64,000 nt of DNA from Micropruina glycogenica. GTDB lineage: Bacteria > Actinomycetota > Actinomycetes > Propionibacteriales > Propionibacteriaceae. Under the pieces are notes generated by a model. It had not been told where the DNA came from. It searched no databases and saw only the letters and a list, made by a program, of their open reading frames with translations. Location of the stretch: NCBI RefSeq assembly GCF_900289045.1, contig NZ_LT985188.1, forward strand, positions 248,001 through 312,000, in the 5' to 3' direction. Position 1 is the stretch's first letter. Each line of letters begins with the position of its first letter. Both the position numbers and the translations under genes were made by a program. Below, in pieces: positions 1 through 7,733 of the stretch.

Positions 1-225
1 GTCCCGCGTCGGCAGCGCGAACAGGTTGGCAACCTGAACCGATTCGAACCCGAGCAGCCCACGAGCCAACTCGACCCGGGCGCGCGTCCTGGCCCCCGAG
101 GTGAGCGGCGGGTTGAGGCCCACGAACAACAGAGTGGTCGGGCGCCACGGACCTTCACCGGACGGCGCGCGCGACGAAGCGGCTTCCGGGAGGGTCACAG
201 CCGTCAAGCTAGCGCAGGCGACCAT
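1..225 (-). CDS. DUF1643-like protein, C-terminus outside the window
   Basis: An open frame begins at ATG 225 and runs off the left edge, so only about 75 N-terminal residues are present. The segment LLFVGLNPPLTSG followed by a helix and then VQVANLFALPTRD matches the DUF1643 pattern (a strand ending in LNP, then a strand ending in VNLFAxxxTD). Function is unknown in this family. The start lies 6 bp after the stop of the decayed nuclease on the same strand. Family call is by eye; that this is real coding sequence is more certain than the name. Confidence 0.62.
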   Translation of the reverse strand, partial: MVACASLTAVTLPEAASSRAPSGEGPWRPTTLLFVGLNPPLTSGARTRARVELARGLLGFESVQVANLFALPTRD

Positions 226-231
226 CGATGA

Positions 232-660
232 TCAGCGCGTGCGGGCCGCGTTGCAGATGTGCCGCACGTCACACCGGCGGCACTTGAACGCGGCCGGTTT
301 CGGGTCGAAGCGGCGCTTGCGCAATCCCTCACGCGTCGTCAGTTCGCCGGACTCGGCGGACTCCACCGCTGCGTCGGTCACGTCCACGTCGAGGCGCCGG
401 ACGGCGCCGAGGTCGTGGATGACGAGGCGGCAACTTCCTGGCCCTCACGACGCCCGGCGTCGACATCGATCTGCAGCTGCCACGATTCGACCTGATCGAC
501 CGTAGCGGTCTTGTGGCCGATGATGGCGAGCCTGCCAACCCGTCCGTCGTGCTCGTCGTAGATCACGTCGGCGCTCCGGACACGAGCCCGTCCAGGTATA
601 CCTCGAAAGGTCGCTCGGTTGCTCCACGTGCGCAGCAGGTCCGCGGGATGGCCTTCGACG
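232..660 (-). pseudogene. Decayed RecB-type PD-(D/E)XK nuclease with C-terminal Cys cluster
   Basis: Three frame blocks on the minus strand add up to one family. Upstream, ATERPFEVYLDGLVSG; then in another frame DVIYDEHDG and LAIIGHKTATVDQVESWQLQ; then, after a shift near 433, VIHDLGAVRRLDVDVTDAAV ending in FKCRRCDVRHICNAAR and the stop at 232-234. This order (ERPFE, DVI, I-D-x-K-T, Q-L, C-x2-C-x5-C) is the RecB/Cas4-type nuclease domain found at the C-terminus of UvrD-like helicases. The catalytic IIDYKT motif reads IIGHKT, so the metal-binding Asp is lost. At least two frameshifts and no helicase part remain. An old remnant at the edge of the defence region. Confidence 0.75.
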
Positions 661-922
661 TCGGCTGCACCGGAGTCCGCGCCCGGTCGCGTATCTCCTC
701 GTGCGCCACGCCAAGGTCGTGACCGCACGGCTGCGGGTTCAGGGGTGGGCCCTGCCGGTGTCCGCGCACATGTTCTACGAGGAGGGTGCCTGGCACTGGT
801 CGATGACGAAGGAAACGTCGCGGGCTGCAAGAAGTAGCGAGCCTGCTTCAGTTATGGCGACCGGCCGCTCCCTTGAGTCGCCTGCATTGGCCAGGGTGGG
901 TCGCCGGGGACGGCGTGCAACG
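661..922. other. Spacer between nuclease remnant and AspBHI-like gene
   Basis: About 260 bp with no convincing gene. The plus-strand frame of the next gene stays open through here back to 701, but the residues before 923 do not resemble the AspBHI family, so I treat them as untranslated. It may hold further decayed nuclease sequence and the promoter of the next gene; I see no clear promoter. Confidence 0.4.
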
Positions 923-2215
923 ATGGACCTCGTGCCGAAAGACAGCGCAGTCGCTTTCGCGGATCTAGCGGATGCAGACCTCGTGCTGGATCGCGTGTAC
1001 GTCGGTGGCAAGGCAGGCAACGCAGGGGACGACCCGATCGCACGACTTGTGCCCGTAGGAAATCAGGGCGGCTTTAGGTTCAAGGGCAGTCCACGGCGCG
1101 GAACCGTACGACTGGCTGTGCTCTACACGTCCGGGGTCGAGGTCGATTGGCCCGACCACATTGACCCGACAACCGGGGACTTCACCTACTACGGTGACAA
1201 CCGCACGCCCGGGCATGACCTACATGACACGCGGCGGGGCGGGAATCTGCTGCTTCGGGACATCTTTGCAGCCTCGCGCTCAACGCCGGAGGCACGTCGA
1301 GCCGTGCCGCCGATCCTGCTCTTCCAAAGCGCCGGTTCGGGCCGGGACGCGATCTTCCGCGGATTGCTCGCGCCCGGTTCGCCACGGCTGGCCAGCGATG
1401 AGGAACTGGTGGCCATTTGGCGCACAACCAAGGAGATGCGTTTCCAGAACTACCGCGCGCATTTCACAGTGCTCAAGACGCCGGTCGTACCTCGCGCCTG
1501 GCTCGAGCAGATCCTGGCAGGGGAGCCGCTCGGTTCGTCTTGCCCTGGGGAATGGCGCAAGTGGGTGCAGGGCCGCATCTATCAAGCACTTGAAGCGCCG
1601 CGGAACCTCTCCGTCCGCAGCAAGGCTGAGCAGCTCCCGAAGCCGGAGGATGCCTGGATGATGCGCATGGTGCACGACCACTTCAGTTCCATGCCGGTTG
1701 CGTTTGAGAACTTCGCCGCCGAAATGTGGGTGCATTCGGATCCGCACGTGGCGAGCGTCGAAGTGACGAGGCCGAGTAGGGACGGCGGGCGGGATGCCGT
1801 CGGAGAGTACCGGCTCGGACCAAGCCAGGATCCAGTTCGGCTCCAGTTTGCGCTCGAGGCCAAGTGCTACGACCCCGGCGGAGGCGGCATCTCGGTCAAG
1901 ATGGTGAGCCGGTTGATCTCGCGCATCAAACACCGCGAGTTCGGCGTGTTCGTCACCACGTCGTTCGTCGGTGCGCAGCCCTACCAAGAGGTGCGCGAGG
2001 ATCAACACCCCATCGTCTTCTTGGTGGGGCGCGATCTCGTTGAGATCCTCAAACGGATGGGCCACAACACCTCGGAGTCATTGTCCGCCTACCTGTTGGC
2101 GCAGCATCCGATCGAGTCTGAACCGCGCTCAAGAGTCGACGTGCAGCACCACGAAGGCGTTGACGTGCAGGATGTGCTGACGATCCCAAAGCAAGACTTG
2201 GCGACTCAGAACTAA
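923..2215 (+). CDS. AspBHI/Mrr-type modification-dependent restriction endonuclease
   Basis: 430 residues. The N-terminal third (LVLDRVYVGGKAGNAGDD, PVGNQGGFRFKGS, LYTSGVEVDWPD, FTYYGDNRTPGHDLHDT) resembles the AspBHI N-terminal domain, which reads modified cytosine. The C-terminal half carries an Mrr-like nuclease core: D287-GGR-D291, then E312-A-K314 (FALEAKCYD) and FGVFVTTSF. Known family enzymes cleave DNA carrying 5-methylcytosine and so act on foreign modified DNA in the cytoplasm. ATG 923 is chosen because family similarity begins right there. No methyltransferase is adjacent, as expected for a modification-dependent enzyme. Next downstream, 550 bp away, is a TOTE-type primase-helicase; a functional link is possible but not shown. 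Confidence 0.8.
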   Translation: MDLVPKDSAVAFADLADADLVLDRVYVGGKAGNAGDDPIARLVPVGNQGGFRFKGSPRRGTVRLAVLYTSGVEVDWPDHIDPTTGDFTYYGDNRTPGHDLHDTRRGGNLLLRDIFAASRSTPEARRAVPPILLFQSAGSGRDAIFRGLLAPGSPRLASDEELVAIWRTTKEMRFQNYRAHFTVLKTPVVPRAWLEQILAGEPLGSSCPGEWRKWVQGRIYQALEAPRNLSVRSKAEQLPKPEDAWMMRMVHDHFSSMPVAFENFAAEMWVHSDPHVASVEVTRPSRDGGRDAVGEYRLGPSQDPVRLQFALEAKCYDPGGGGISVKMVSRLISRIKHREFGVFVTTSFVGAQPYQEVREDQHPIVFLVGRDLVEILKRMGHNTSESLSAYLLAQHPIESEPRSRVDVQHHEGVDVQDVLTIPKQDLATQN

Positions 2216-2766
2216 GATGCGTGTCACTCGGCACAGTGCCTCAACGCGTGATCGACGACGGGCGCACACGCTAGTCGGCGCCGCGCGGCAACCGTGTAGC
2301 GGACGTCAAAGTCCGCGGGCGCGTGCAGCGGAATTTTGAGGGAAAATCCGCGCCAACCCTGACGCACGCGGGGGGTTACGAGTGCGTAGGTTACCTAGCC
2401 AAACACAAGTTTTCCGCGTGCTTTTAAGGGACGCCCAGTATGAACGAGGGCAGGTGAGGCTGAACCCAGGTTGACAAGGGATTTCGTAGGCAGAGTCATC
2501 ATAGGACGGGTGCTTCGTCAATGTTCTGCTCTTGGTCGGAAGGCCCGGGTTGGTAGCGGATTCTGCTCCACTGAGGGCGAATTATCCGCGGCTCACGAGA
2601 GCCGTTTCTCAGCCGCAATTCGCTTATCGCGTGTGGGTGTGAAACGCGCCACATTGATTGTGGGCGGAGCAACGGCGGACGGCCAAGTCGGTAGCCTTGA
2701 AACTCATCACAGCCCGGCTCGGCCGATCCGCTCGGCGCCTGAACTCTCACGTGCCTGTCGACGCTG
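2216..2766. other. Intergenic region upstream of the primase-helicase
   Basis: 550 bp without a supportable gene. It contains direct-repeat copy 1 (2385-2427) and appears slightly less GC-rich than its surroundings. The promoter of the downstream gene should lie in 2430-2766, but I cannot assign boxes with confidence. Confidence 0.5.
2385..2427 (+). repeat. Direct repeat copy 1 (putative attachment site)
   Basis: 43 bp that match 6839-6881 at 39 positions; both end in GCGTGCTTTTAA. Weaker similarity extends about 15-20 bp upstream (GGGG..TTACG). Copy 2 is fused to a tRNA-Lys 3' half, which points to a site-specific integration junction. The interval between the copies is about 4.45 kb and holds the TOTE gene and abiE pair. 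Confidence 0.75.
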
Positions 2767-5148
2767 GTGTTGACTGTCTACGTGGCGGCTGACCGGGACT
2801 CGGCTCTTCTGCGGGAGTTGGAGCGACTCCGGGAGGAGAACGCTCGGCTGTCGCGACTCTTGCAGTTGCGGGAGGGAGAAACGACTCCGGCAGCGGAGCA
2901 GCCGGTGATCCCGGTCGTGGCGCCCGGCCTGGTCACGATGTCATCACCGGTTTCGGCGAAGCTGGCCTTGTTCGCGGATCGATTCGCGGCCCGTCGGGAC
3001 GTGTATGCGGTGCGGTGGGACAACGAACGCAAGGGGATCAGCGGGTGGTCGCCCGCGATCGCCGGTGGCTGGCGCAAGGGGATCGACAAGCGAGCTGTCC
3101 GCCACCTTCCGCTGACGCAGGAGGTACTGGTTGCCCACCTTGCTGGCGGGGTGTTCATTGGTCTGTACCCGCTGTTGCCAGGCAACCTGTGCCGTTGGCT
3201 CGCGGCCGACTTCGACGGCGCCACAGCGATGCTCGACGCCTTGGCCTTCGTGAAGGCGGCCGGCAGCCACCGCGTTCCCTCTGCCTTGGAAGTCTCGCAA
3301 TCGGGTCGTGGGGCCCACGTGTGGATCCTCTTCTCGGGCGCCGTTCCTGCCGTCACGGCTCGAGCAGTGGGCACTATGTTGGTGCACGAGGCGATCGTGT
3401 TGCGCGGATCGATGGATCTACGTTCGTACGATCGGCTGTTCCCGAACCAGGACGTCGTACCCGAGGGTGGCTTCGGAAACTTGATCGCAGCACCGCTGCA
3501 GGGTCGCCGACGCAAAGACGGTCTGACCGTATTTCTGAACGTGGCGACGCTCGAGCCACACGAGGATCAGTGGGAGTTTCTGTCGACGCTCGATCGCCTA
3601 TCTCCGGAGAGAGCCGAACAGCTCGCACGGATCGCCGCCCGCTCGCACGTCGGCGGGGAGCTGGTCGCGCTCGAACGTTCGTCGGCAACCCGTGTGCAGC
3701 CGCGAATGCCGGCTGTCATCCGCGCCGAGTTGGGGGCTGGGCTGTCTATCGACCTCGCTCGGCTTACACCTGCAGCAATGGCCACATTCAAGCATGCGGC
3801 ATCCCTTTCGAACCCGAAATTCTATGAGCTGCAACGCCTTCGCAAATGGACCGGCGACACCCCCCGATTCATTCAGGGCTACGACCTGACGCTCGATGAG
3901 CGTCTCGTCCTGCCTCGCGGTCTCAGGCATCGCATCGCCGACATCGTCGAGCAGTCCGGTTCGCGGTTGGACGTCACGGACGTTCGGAACGCCGGGCGGG
4001 AAATAGACGTCGCGCTTGGTACGGAACTCAGCGGTGCCCAGGCCTCGGCAGTGGGCGACCTGCTGGCGCACGATGACGGCGTCCTCGTGGCGCCGCCCGG
4101 GGCAGGCAAGACGGTGATGGCGTGCGCGATGATCGCCGAGCGCGGGGTGTCCACCCTGATCCTGGTGGACCGGAAAGCTCTTGCTGAACAGTGGCGATCC
4201 CGAATTGAGCAGTTCGTCGGTGTGCGTCCCGGGCAACTGGGAGCCGGCCGCAAGAAGCTCACTGGCCTGGTTGATGTGGCGATGCTACCTTCGCTGGCTC
4301 GCCGGCTGGATGTCGCTGAGTTGACCAGTGTCTATGGCCAGGTGATCGTCGACGAGTGCCACCACCTGGCCGCGGCGGCCTATGACCACTCGGTGAAACC
4401 AATCGCTGCGCGGTACTGGCTGGGGCTGACCGCCACCCCTTCGCGACGTGACGGATTGGGCGGCCTGGTCGATTGGCAACTCGGACCCGTGCGACACACG
4501 TTCGACAGTGATCGGCATCTGGGAACACTGCTGGAAGCCGACAGCGAACACCGGGGGCCACGCCGCGAACTGCACATTCACCAAACGACGTTCGCGTACG
4601 GCGAAGTCGACCTTACAGAGCCGGGGGCGTTGGCCGAGGTCCATCGGGCCCTTGCCAACGACGCTGAGCGGAACCTGCAGATCGTCGAAGACGTCCAGGA
4701 CGCGCTCAAGCGTGGACGCAACTGTCTGGTGCTGACCCGACGCGTCGCTCAGGTTGAGGCGCTCGCCGGCGCGTTGAAGCAGAAGGGGCACCGACCCCAC
4801 GTTCTCCAAGGCGGAATGGCCGTGAAGCGACGTCGCGAGATCGTCGAGCAGCTCGCGGACGCGCGACCCGGCAGCGGAGTGCTCGTGATCGGAACCACTC
4901 CCTTCATCGGCGAAGGGTTCGACGCCCCAGCCTTGGACACGTTGTTCCTCGCCGGGCCGATTTCCTTCGACGGCCTACTCATCCAGTGCGTAGGACGAGT
5001 CGTGCGAGCGTCAGTGGGCAAGGATGTGGCCGAAGTGCACGACTACCACGACGCAGGCGCGCCGATCCTCGGGAGCACCCTCCAGAAGCGACTGCCCGGC
5101 TACCGTGCGCTGGGCTTCGTCAGGGCTGCCGACGGCCGCCGAGTGTAA
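2767..5148 (+). CDS. TOTE conflict-system type primase-SF2 helicase fusion
   Basis: 793 residues from GTG 2767 (alternatives TTG 2770, GTG 2782). Residues ~10-35 form a heptad-rich coiled coil (LLRELERLREENARLSRLL). Residues ~65-290 are an archaeo-eukaryotic primase domain: WLAADFDG (D148/D150, metal), SGRGAHVW (H184) and YDRLFPNQD (221-229), the signature of the TOTE-type AEP. Residues ~420-780 are a superfamily 2 helicase: Walker A PPGAGKT (K448), DECHH (529-533), LTATPSRRDG (~554) and QCVGRVVRAS near the end. TOTE systems are predicted anti-invader modules pairing primase, helicase and a nuclease. No nuclease domain is fused here; the nearest is the AspBHI-like protein upstream. Cargo of the interval bounded by direct repeats. 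Confidence 0.85.
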   Translation: MLTVYVAADRDSALLRELERLREENARLSRLLQLREGETTPAAEQPVIPVVAPGLVTMSSPVSAKLALFADRFAARRDVYAVRWDNERKGISGWSPAIAGGWRKGIDKRAVRHLPLTQEVLVAHLAGGVFIGLYPLLPGNLCRWLAADFDGATAMLDALAFVKAAGSHRVPSALEVSQSGRGAHVWILFSGAVPAVTARAVGTMLVHEAIVLRGSMDLRSYDRLFPNQDVVPEGGFGNLIAAPLQGRRRKDGLTVFLNVATLEPHEDQWEFLSTLDRLSPERAEQLARIAARSHVGGELVALERSSATRVQPRMPAVIRAELGAGLSIDLARLTPAAMATFKHAASLSNPKFYELQRLRKWTGDTPRFIQGYDLTLDERLVLPRGLRHRIADIVEQSGSRLDVTDVRNAGREIDVALGTELSGAQASAVGDLLAHDDGVLVAPPGAGKTVMACAMIAERGVSTLILVDRKALAEQWRSRIEQFVGVRPGQLGAGRKKLTGLVDVAMLPSLARRLDVAELTSVYGQVIVDECHHLAAAAYDHSVKPIAARYWLGLTATPSRRDGLGGLVDWQLGPVRHTFDSDRHLGTLLEADSEHRGPRRELHIHQTTFAYGEVDLTEPGALAEVHRALANDAERNLQIVEDVQDALKRGRNCLVLTRRVAQVEALAGALKQKGHRPHVLQGGMAVKRRREIVEQLADARPGSGVLVIGTTPFIGEGFDAPALDTLFLAGPISFDGLLIQCVGRVVRASVGKDVAEVHDYHDAGAPILGSTLQKRLPGYRALGFVRAADGRRV

Positions 5149-5194
5149 GCGCTGGCCCGCGTGCCATGGTGATCTGCTGGGCCGTTGGCATGTG

Positions 5195-6145
5195 TCAGTC
5201 GGCTGTGAGCATTGGGTTCAACGCGTGCGCGATGAGCCTCATCTGGTCGTCCAGAAGCTCTTCGCACAGATCCTGCGCACCGTTCTTGCGGCGCCACGCT
5301 GCCCACTTCACCTGGGACGCTGCGCCGTAGCCGTCGACCACGGTCTCGACCGCACGCAGCTCCACATTCCGATAGTGAGCCACCGCCTCCAGAGCCTCAC
5401 GCAGAGCCGCGGGATCGGTTCGCTGCCCTCGATGGAGTTGGACGATGTCGACGTAGTCGCGCCAGCGGGTGGAGGTGATGCCACGCTCGAGCAGTGTGAC
5501 GACCTTCTCCGCGATGGCTGTTTCTGGGGCATAGGACCAGATCGGAATGGGGTCGCCGAGAACCCGTTGAAGCTCGATCAACCTGGGAGGCGGCACGATC
5601 GGGTCGCCACTGGAGACGTCCCAGGCGAGCTCCCCCCGGGCGCTACTGATCGTGGCCGGCATCCGCAGTCTGATACCGCGATAGCCCACCTGCTCACGGA
5701 TGGTCTCCAGCGTGAGCCGGCCGGCATCGAACACAACACCATCGGCTACGTCGAGCGCGGCCACCTCTCGTGCGATCCGGGTGAGCGATTCCTCACTGAC
5801 GCGAACACCAATCGCGTTGCTGTCCACATCCTTGGTGGGCCTTCGAGCTGCGTAAGCGCCTATCAGAAGGCCGCCCTTGAGGACGAACTGGCTGGCGTGC
5901 CCGGTGATCGCCAGTCGCGCCAGGAACGACTCGAGAATGTGCCGTGTGAGATACGCCTGGGTGGCCACGGGCCCACCGGTGGTTCTGCCCTCGGCGCGGG
6001 CGAGGCGCTGCAGCTCGTTGAAAACCTGCTCGCTCGACCGCCGAACGGCAGTGCGCCGATCGATTCCGGCGCCCTCGGTTCGTCGGACGTCTGCGGAATC
6101 GCTAACGTCGGCCACGGGGTTTCCTTCGTGGGTCTCGGGCATCAC
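5195..6145 (-). CDS. abiEii: AbiEii-type nucleotidyltransferase toxin
   Basis: 316 residues. FVLKGGLLIGAYAARRPTKD followed by VD has the nucleotidyltransferase signature (KGG at 90-92, R-x-T-x-D-x-D at 102-108). PETAIAEKVVTLLERG and RWRDYVDI provide the second conserved block (E-K and R-x-x-D-x-x-D). AbiEii proteins are toxins of type IV systems that transfer nucleotides to tRNA and arrest growth upon phage infection. An internal GTG at 6115 is preceded by GAAGGA at good spacing and could be the true start (306 aa). It follows the antitoxin gene by 13 bp. Convergent with the TOTE gene, 46 bp apart. Confidence 0.85.
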   Translation of the reverse strand: MMPETHEGNPVADVSDSADVRRTEGAGIDRRTAVRRSSEQVFNELQRLARAEGRTTGGPVATQAYLTRHILESFLARLAITGHASQFVLKGGLLIGAYAARRPTKDVDSNAIGVRVSEESLTRIAREVAALDVADGVVFDAGRLTLETIREQVGYRGIRLRMPATISSARGELAWDVSSGDPIVPPPRLIELQRVLGDPIPIWSYAPETAIAEKVVTLLERGITSTRWRDYVDIVQLHRGQRTDPAALREALEAVAHYRNVELRAVETVVDGYGAASQVKWAAWRRKNGAQDLCEELLDDQMRLIAHALNPMLTAD

Positions 6146-6158
6146 GGGACTCGATCGT

Positions 6159-6719
6159 TCAGGTCAGTGCTTGGAGGGCTTGCAGGAGTGGCGACTTGGC
6201 TCGCGGAAGTTTGGTGGCCACCGAGATCAACTCCGCCGGCTTGCCGCCGCGATCGAGCCAGGCGCGCAGGGCCGCGGTCGGCGTTTCATACCCCAGTTCG
6301 CCACGAAGGCGATAGGCGTCAGCGATACATCGTTCCGCGTTGTACAAGCCGATCGTCAGTCCGTCGGTGCCGGGGATCGGGATCTCTTCGCGGCCGATGT
6401 CGAAGGTCGACTTGTCGAACAGGTGCCACGTGATCGCGCCGGCGGTCGCGGGGATGCGGGAGCCGCGGGGGAGCGCGACGTCCAGGGTGGCGGGGATCTC
6501 GTCGGTCAGGCCGTGATGGGCGAGTGCCGACATCAGACAGACGATCGCATCGGGGCGCCGGGCGGCCGCCTCGATCCAGTCCAGGTCGCCGGCTTCGGCG
6601 TCCGTGGGTTGGTAGATCCCGCGCGCTATCCGTTCGTAGCGGCCCGCCCTCACCCCTCGTGCCAGTTGGGCCTTCGATGTGCCATGGGCGGCGGCGTTCT
6701 TGGTCGTCACCGTGTTCAT
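6159..6719 (-). CDS. abiEi: AbiEi-type antitoxin / transcriptional regulator
   Basis: 186 residues. The N-terminus (HGTSKAQLARGVRAGRYERI, then ARGIYQP) is the winged helix typical of AbiEi; the rest is the AbiEi C-terminal domain (ALAHHGLTDEIPATLDVALP, LYNAERCIADAYRLR). AbiEi neutralises AbiEii and represses its own operon by binding inverted repeats. ATG 6719 is chosen over ATG 6746 because GAGGAGG sits 6 nt upstream of it. First gene of the two-gene operon; a palindromic operator lies just upstream at 6752-6776. Confidence 0.85.
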   Translation of the reverse strand: MNTVTTKNAAAHGTSKAQLARGVRAGRYERIARGIYQPTDAEAGDLDWIEAAARRPDAIVCLMSALAHHGLTDEIPATLDVALPRGSRIPATAGAITWHLFDKSTFDIGREEIPIPGTDGLTIGLYNAERCIADAYRLRGELGYETPTAALRAWLDRGGKPAELISVATKLPRAKSPLLQALQALT

Positions 6720-6751
6720 CCCGGCCTCCTCAGCGATGGTAACCAAGTGTA

Positions 6752-6776
6752 GACAGATAGTCGTATCTGTCGACAG
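6752..6776 (-). promoter_or_regulatory. Palindromic operator upstream of abiEi
   Basis: GACAGATA-GTCG-TATCTGTC (6752-6771) is a perfect 8-bp inverted repeat with a 4-nt centre. It overlaps a second perfect palindrome, CTGTCGACAG (6767-6776). The position 33 bp upstream of the preferred abiEi start fits an autoregulatory AbiEi site, as known for other AbiE systems; binding itself is inferred. Confidence 0.7.
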
Positions 6777-6838
6777 TCAGCGACAACCTCGGTGGTGCTG
6801 TTCTGTCGCACGACTGTTGCACGAGGGGATTACGCGAC

Positions 6839-6881
6839 CGTAGGTTACTTAGCCAAAACCCAGTTTTCCGCGTGCTTTTAA
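6839..6881 (+). repeat. Direct repeat copy 2 (putative attachment site)
   Basis: Partner of 2385-2427 (39/43 identical), ending in CGCGTGCTTTTAA. The final CTTTTAA is also the anticodon loop of the adjoining tRNA-Lys 3' half, so the repeat end coincides with a typical tyrosine-integrase crossover site. Confidence 0.75.
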
Positions 6882-6919
6882 TCCGCGGGTTCTGGGTTCG
6901 ATTCCCAGTGGGCCCACCA
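6870..6919 (+). pseudogene. tRNA-Lys(UUU) 3' half
   Basis: Starts in the anticodon loop CTTTTAA (6875-6881), then a variable loop, a perfect T arm (CTGGGTTCGATTCCCAG) and acceptor strand TGGGCCC-A-CCA (ends 6919). No D arm or 5' acceptor strand precedes it; that place is taken by the direct repeat. This is a displaced 3' fragment left by integration into tRNA-Lys; the intact gene is not in the window. Confidence 0.7.
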
Positions 6920-6987
6920 GTCGTCGGTCGCGCTAGTCGAGACCTTTCTCAGGGTTAGAACGGACTGGTGCCCCCGAGGGCTCCGTC

Positions 6988-7007
6988 ATTCCGGCGAACG
7001 CCGGAAT
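6988..7007. repeat. REP-like hairpin
   Basis: ATTCCGGC-GAAC-GCCGGAAT, a perfect 8-bp stem with a 4-nt loop. Member of the dispersed ATYCCGGC family seen also near 16.1, 20.8-21.0, 23.8, 25.4, 37.8, 47.4 and 55.7 kb. Confidence 0.75.
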
Positions 7008-7240
7008 CTGTGGGCAGAGGCATACCTGGCCACTGCGTGGGGCGGTCTACCAGATCCCGTGTTGGCAGCCTCTGCGGGGATCTCGGAGGTGAGCCCCGGG
7101 TAGGGGTCCTTTCAAGCCACGCGCTGGTCGCGGAGCCTCCGCATCCGTTCGCGCAGGAGCGCGCCAGCGGTGCAGTAGCGGCCGCGGGTCTGTCCGTCGG
7201 CGCGCCCATGAGCCGCTCGGTTGGTGCCCGACCTTTCGGC

Positions 7241-7286
7241 GATCAAGCTCCGCGGGTCTTGGGATCGATCCCAGGAGGGCCCACCA
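7241..7286 (+). pseudogene. Degenerate second tRNA-Lys-like 3' fragment
   Basis: The 36 nt ending in GGAGGGCCCACCA resemble the tRNA 3' half at 6870-6919 (same CGCGGGT start and GGGCCCACCA end) but the T loop is broken (GATCGAT instead of TTCGAT). The sequence before it (about 7205-7240) has only vague tRNA character. It looks like an older integration footprint in the same tRNA. Rest of 6920-7240: one REP hairpin, no gene seen. Confidence 0.5.
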
Positions 7287-7288
7287 GG

Positions 7289-7621
7289 TCAGGGCGACGA
7301 CCGCTGGGGGATCACGTGGTGATCGAGGCTTCGGAAGTACACCTCGAGACCGAATGCGGCCGCAACCCCTGACACGCCCGCGACCAGCCAGAACGACGGT
7401 CGACCGAGCCGGCGCCGTTGCGTGGCCACCAACCAGGCAGCAGTGGCGAGATTCATGCCCGCCCACACCGCGTTCAGCCTCGGGGAGGAATCCGCGCGTC
7501 CCGGCGGATCGGCGAACGGCGTGGGGAAGGGCTGCCGCATGACCGCGTGTGCCAGGTGCGGCACCGCATTGGCCGCCACGGCGCCGGCGGACGCCGCACC
7601 GGCATGGTTCTTCAATGACAC
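7289..7621 (-). CDS. Small membrane protein of unknown function
   Basis: 110 residues from GTG 7621, which has GAAGGAG 6 nt upstream; the longer reading to 7669 has no site. Two or three hydrophobic stretches (around AASAGAVAANAVPHLAHAVM, then NAVWAGMNLATAAWLVATQ, then FWLVAGVSGVAAAFGLEVYF) suggest an integral membrane protein with a conserved-looking AVMRQPFPTPFADPPG loop. I do not recognise the family. Same strand as the next membrane protein at 7734. Confidence 0.65.
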   Translation of the reverse strand: MSLKNHAGAASAGAVAANAVPHLAHAVMRQPFPTPFADPPGRADSSPRLNAVWAGMNLATAAWLVATQRRRLGRPSFWLVAGVSGVAAAFGLEVYFRSLDHHVIPQRSSP

Positions 7622-7733
7622 GGCAGGCTCCTTCAGACGACGGCGATGATAGCGAGCCGCCTCCATCACCGACCTCTCGTCAGTGGTGATCGAAGCCCAA
7701 CTCGGCCGGGCTCTGGAGCCATCAGGGCTTCCC

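Noticed and set aside
701-922. N-terminal extension of the AspBHI-like gene
   Set aside because: Open frame but no similarity to the family; family alignment starts at ATG 923.
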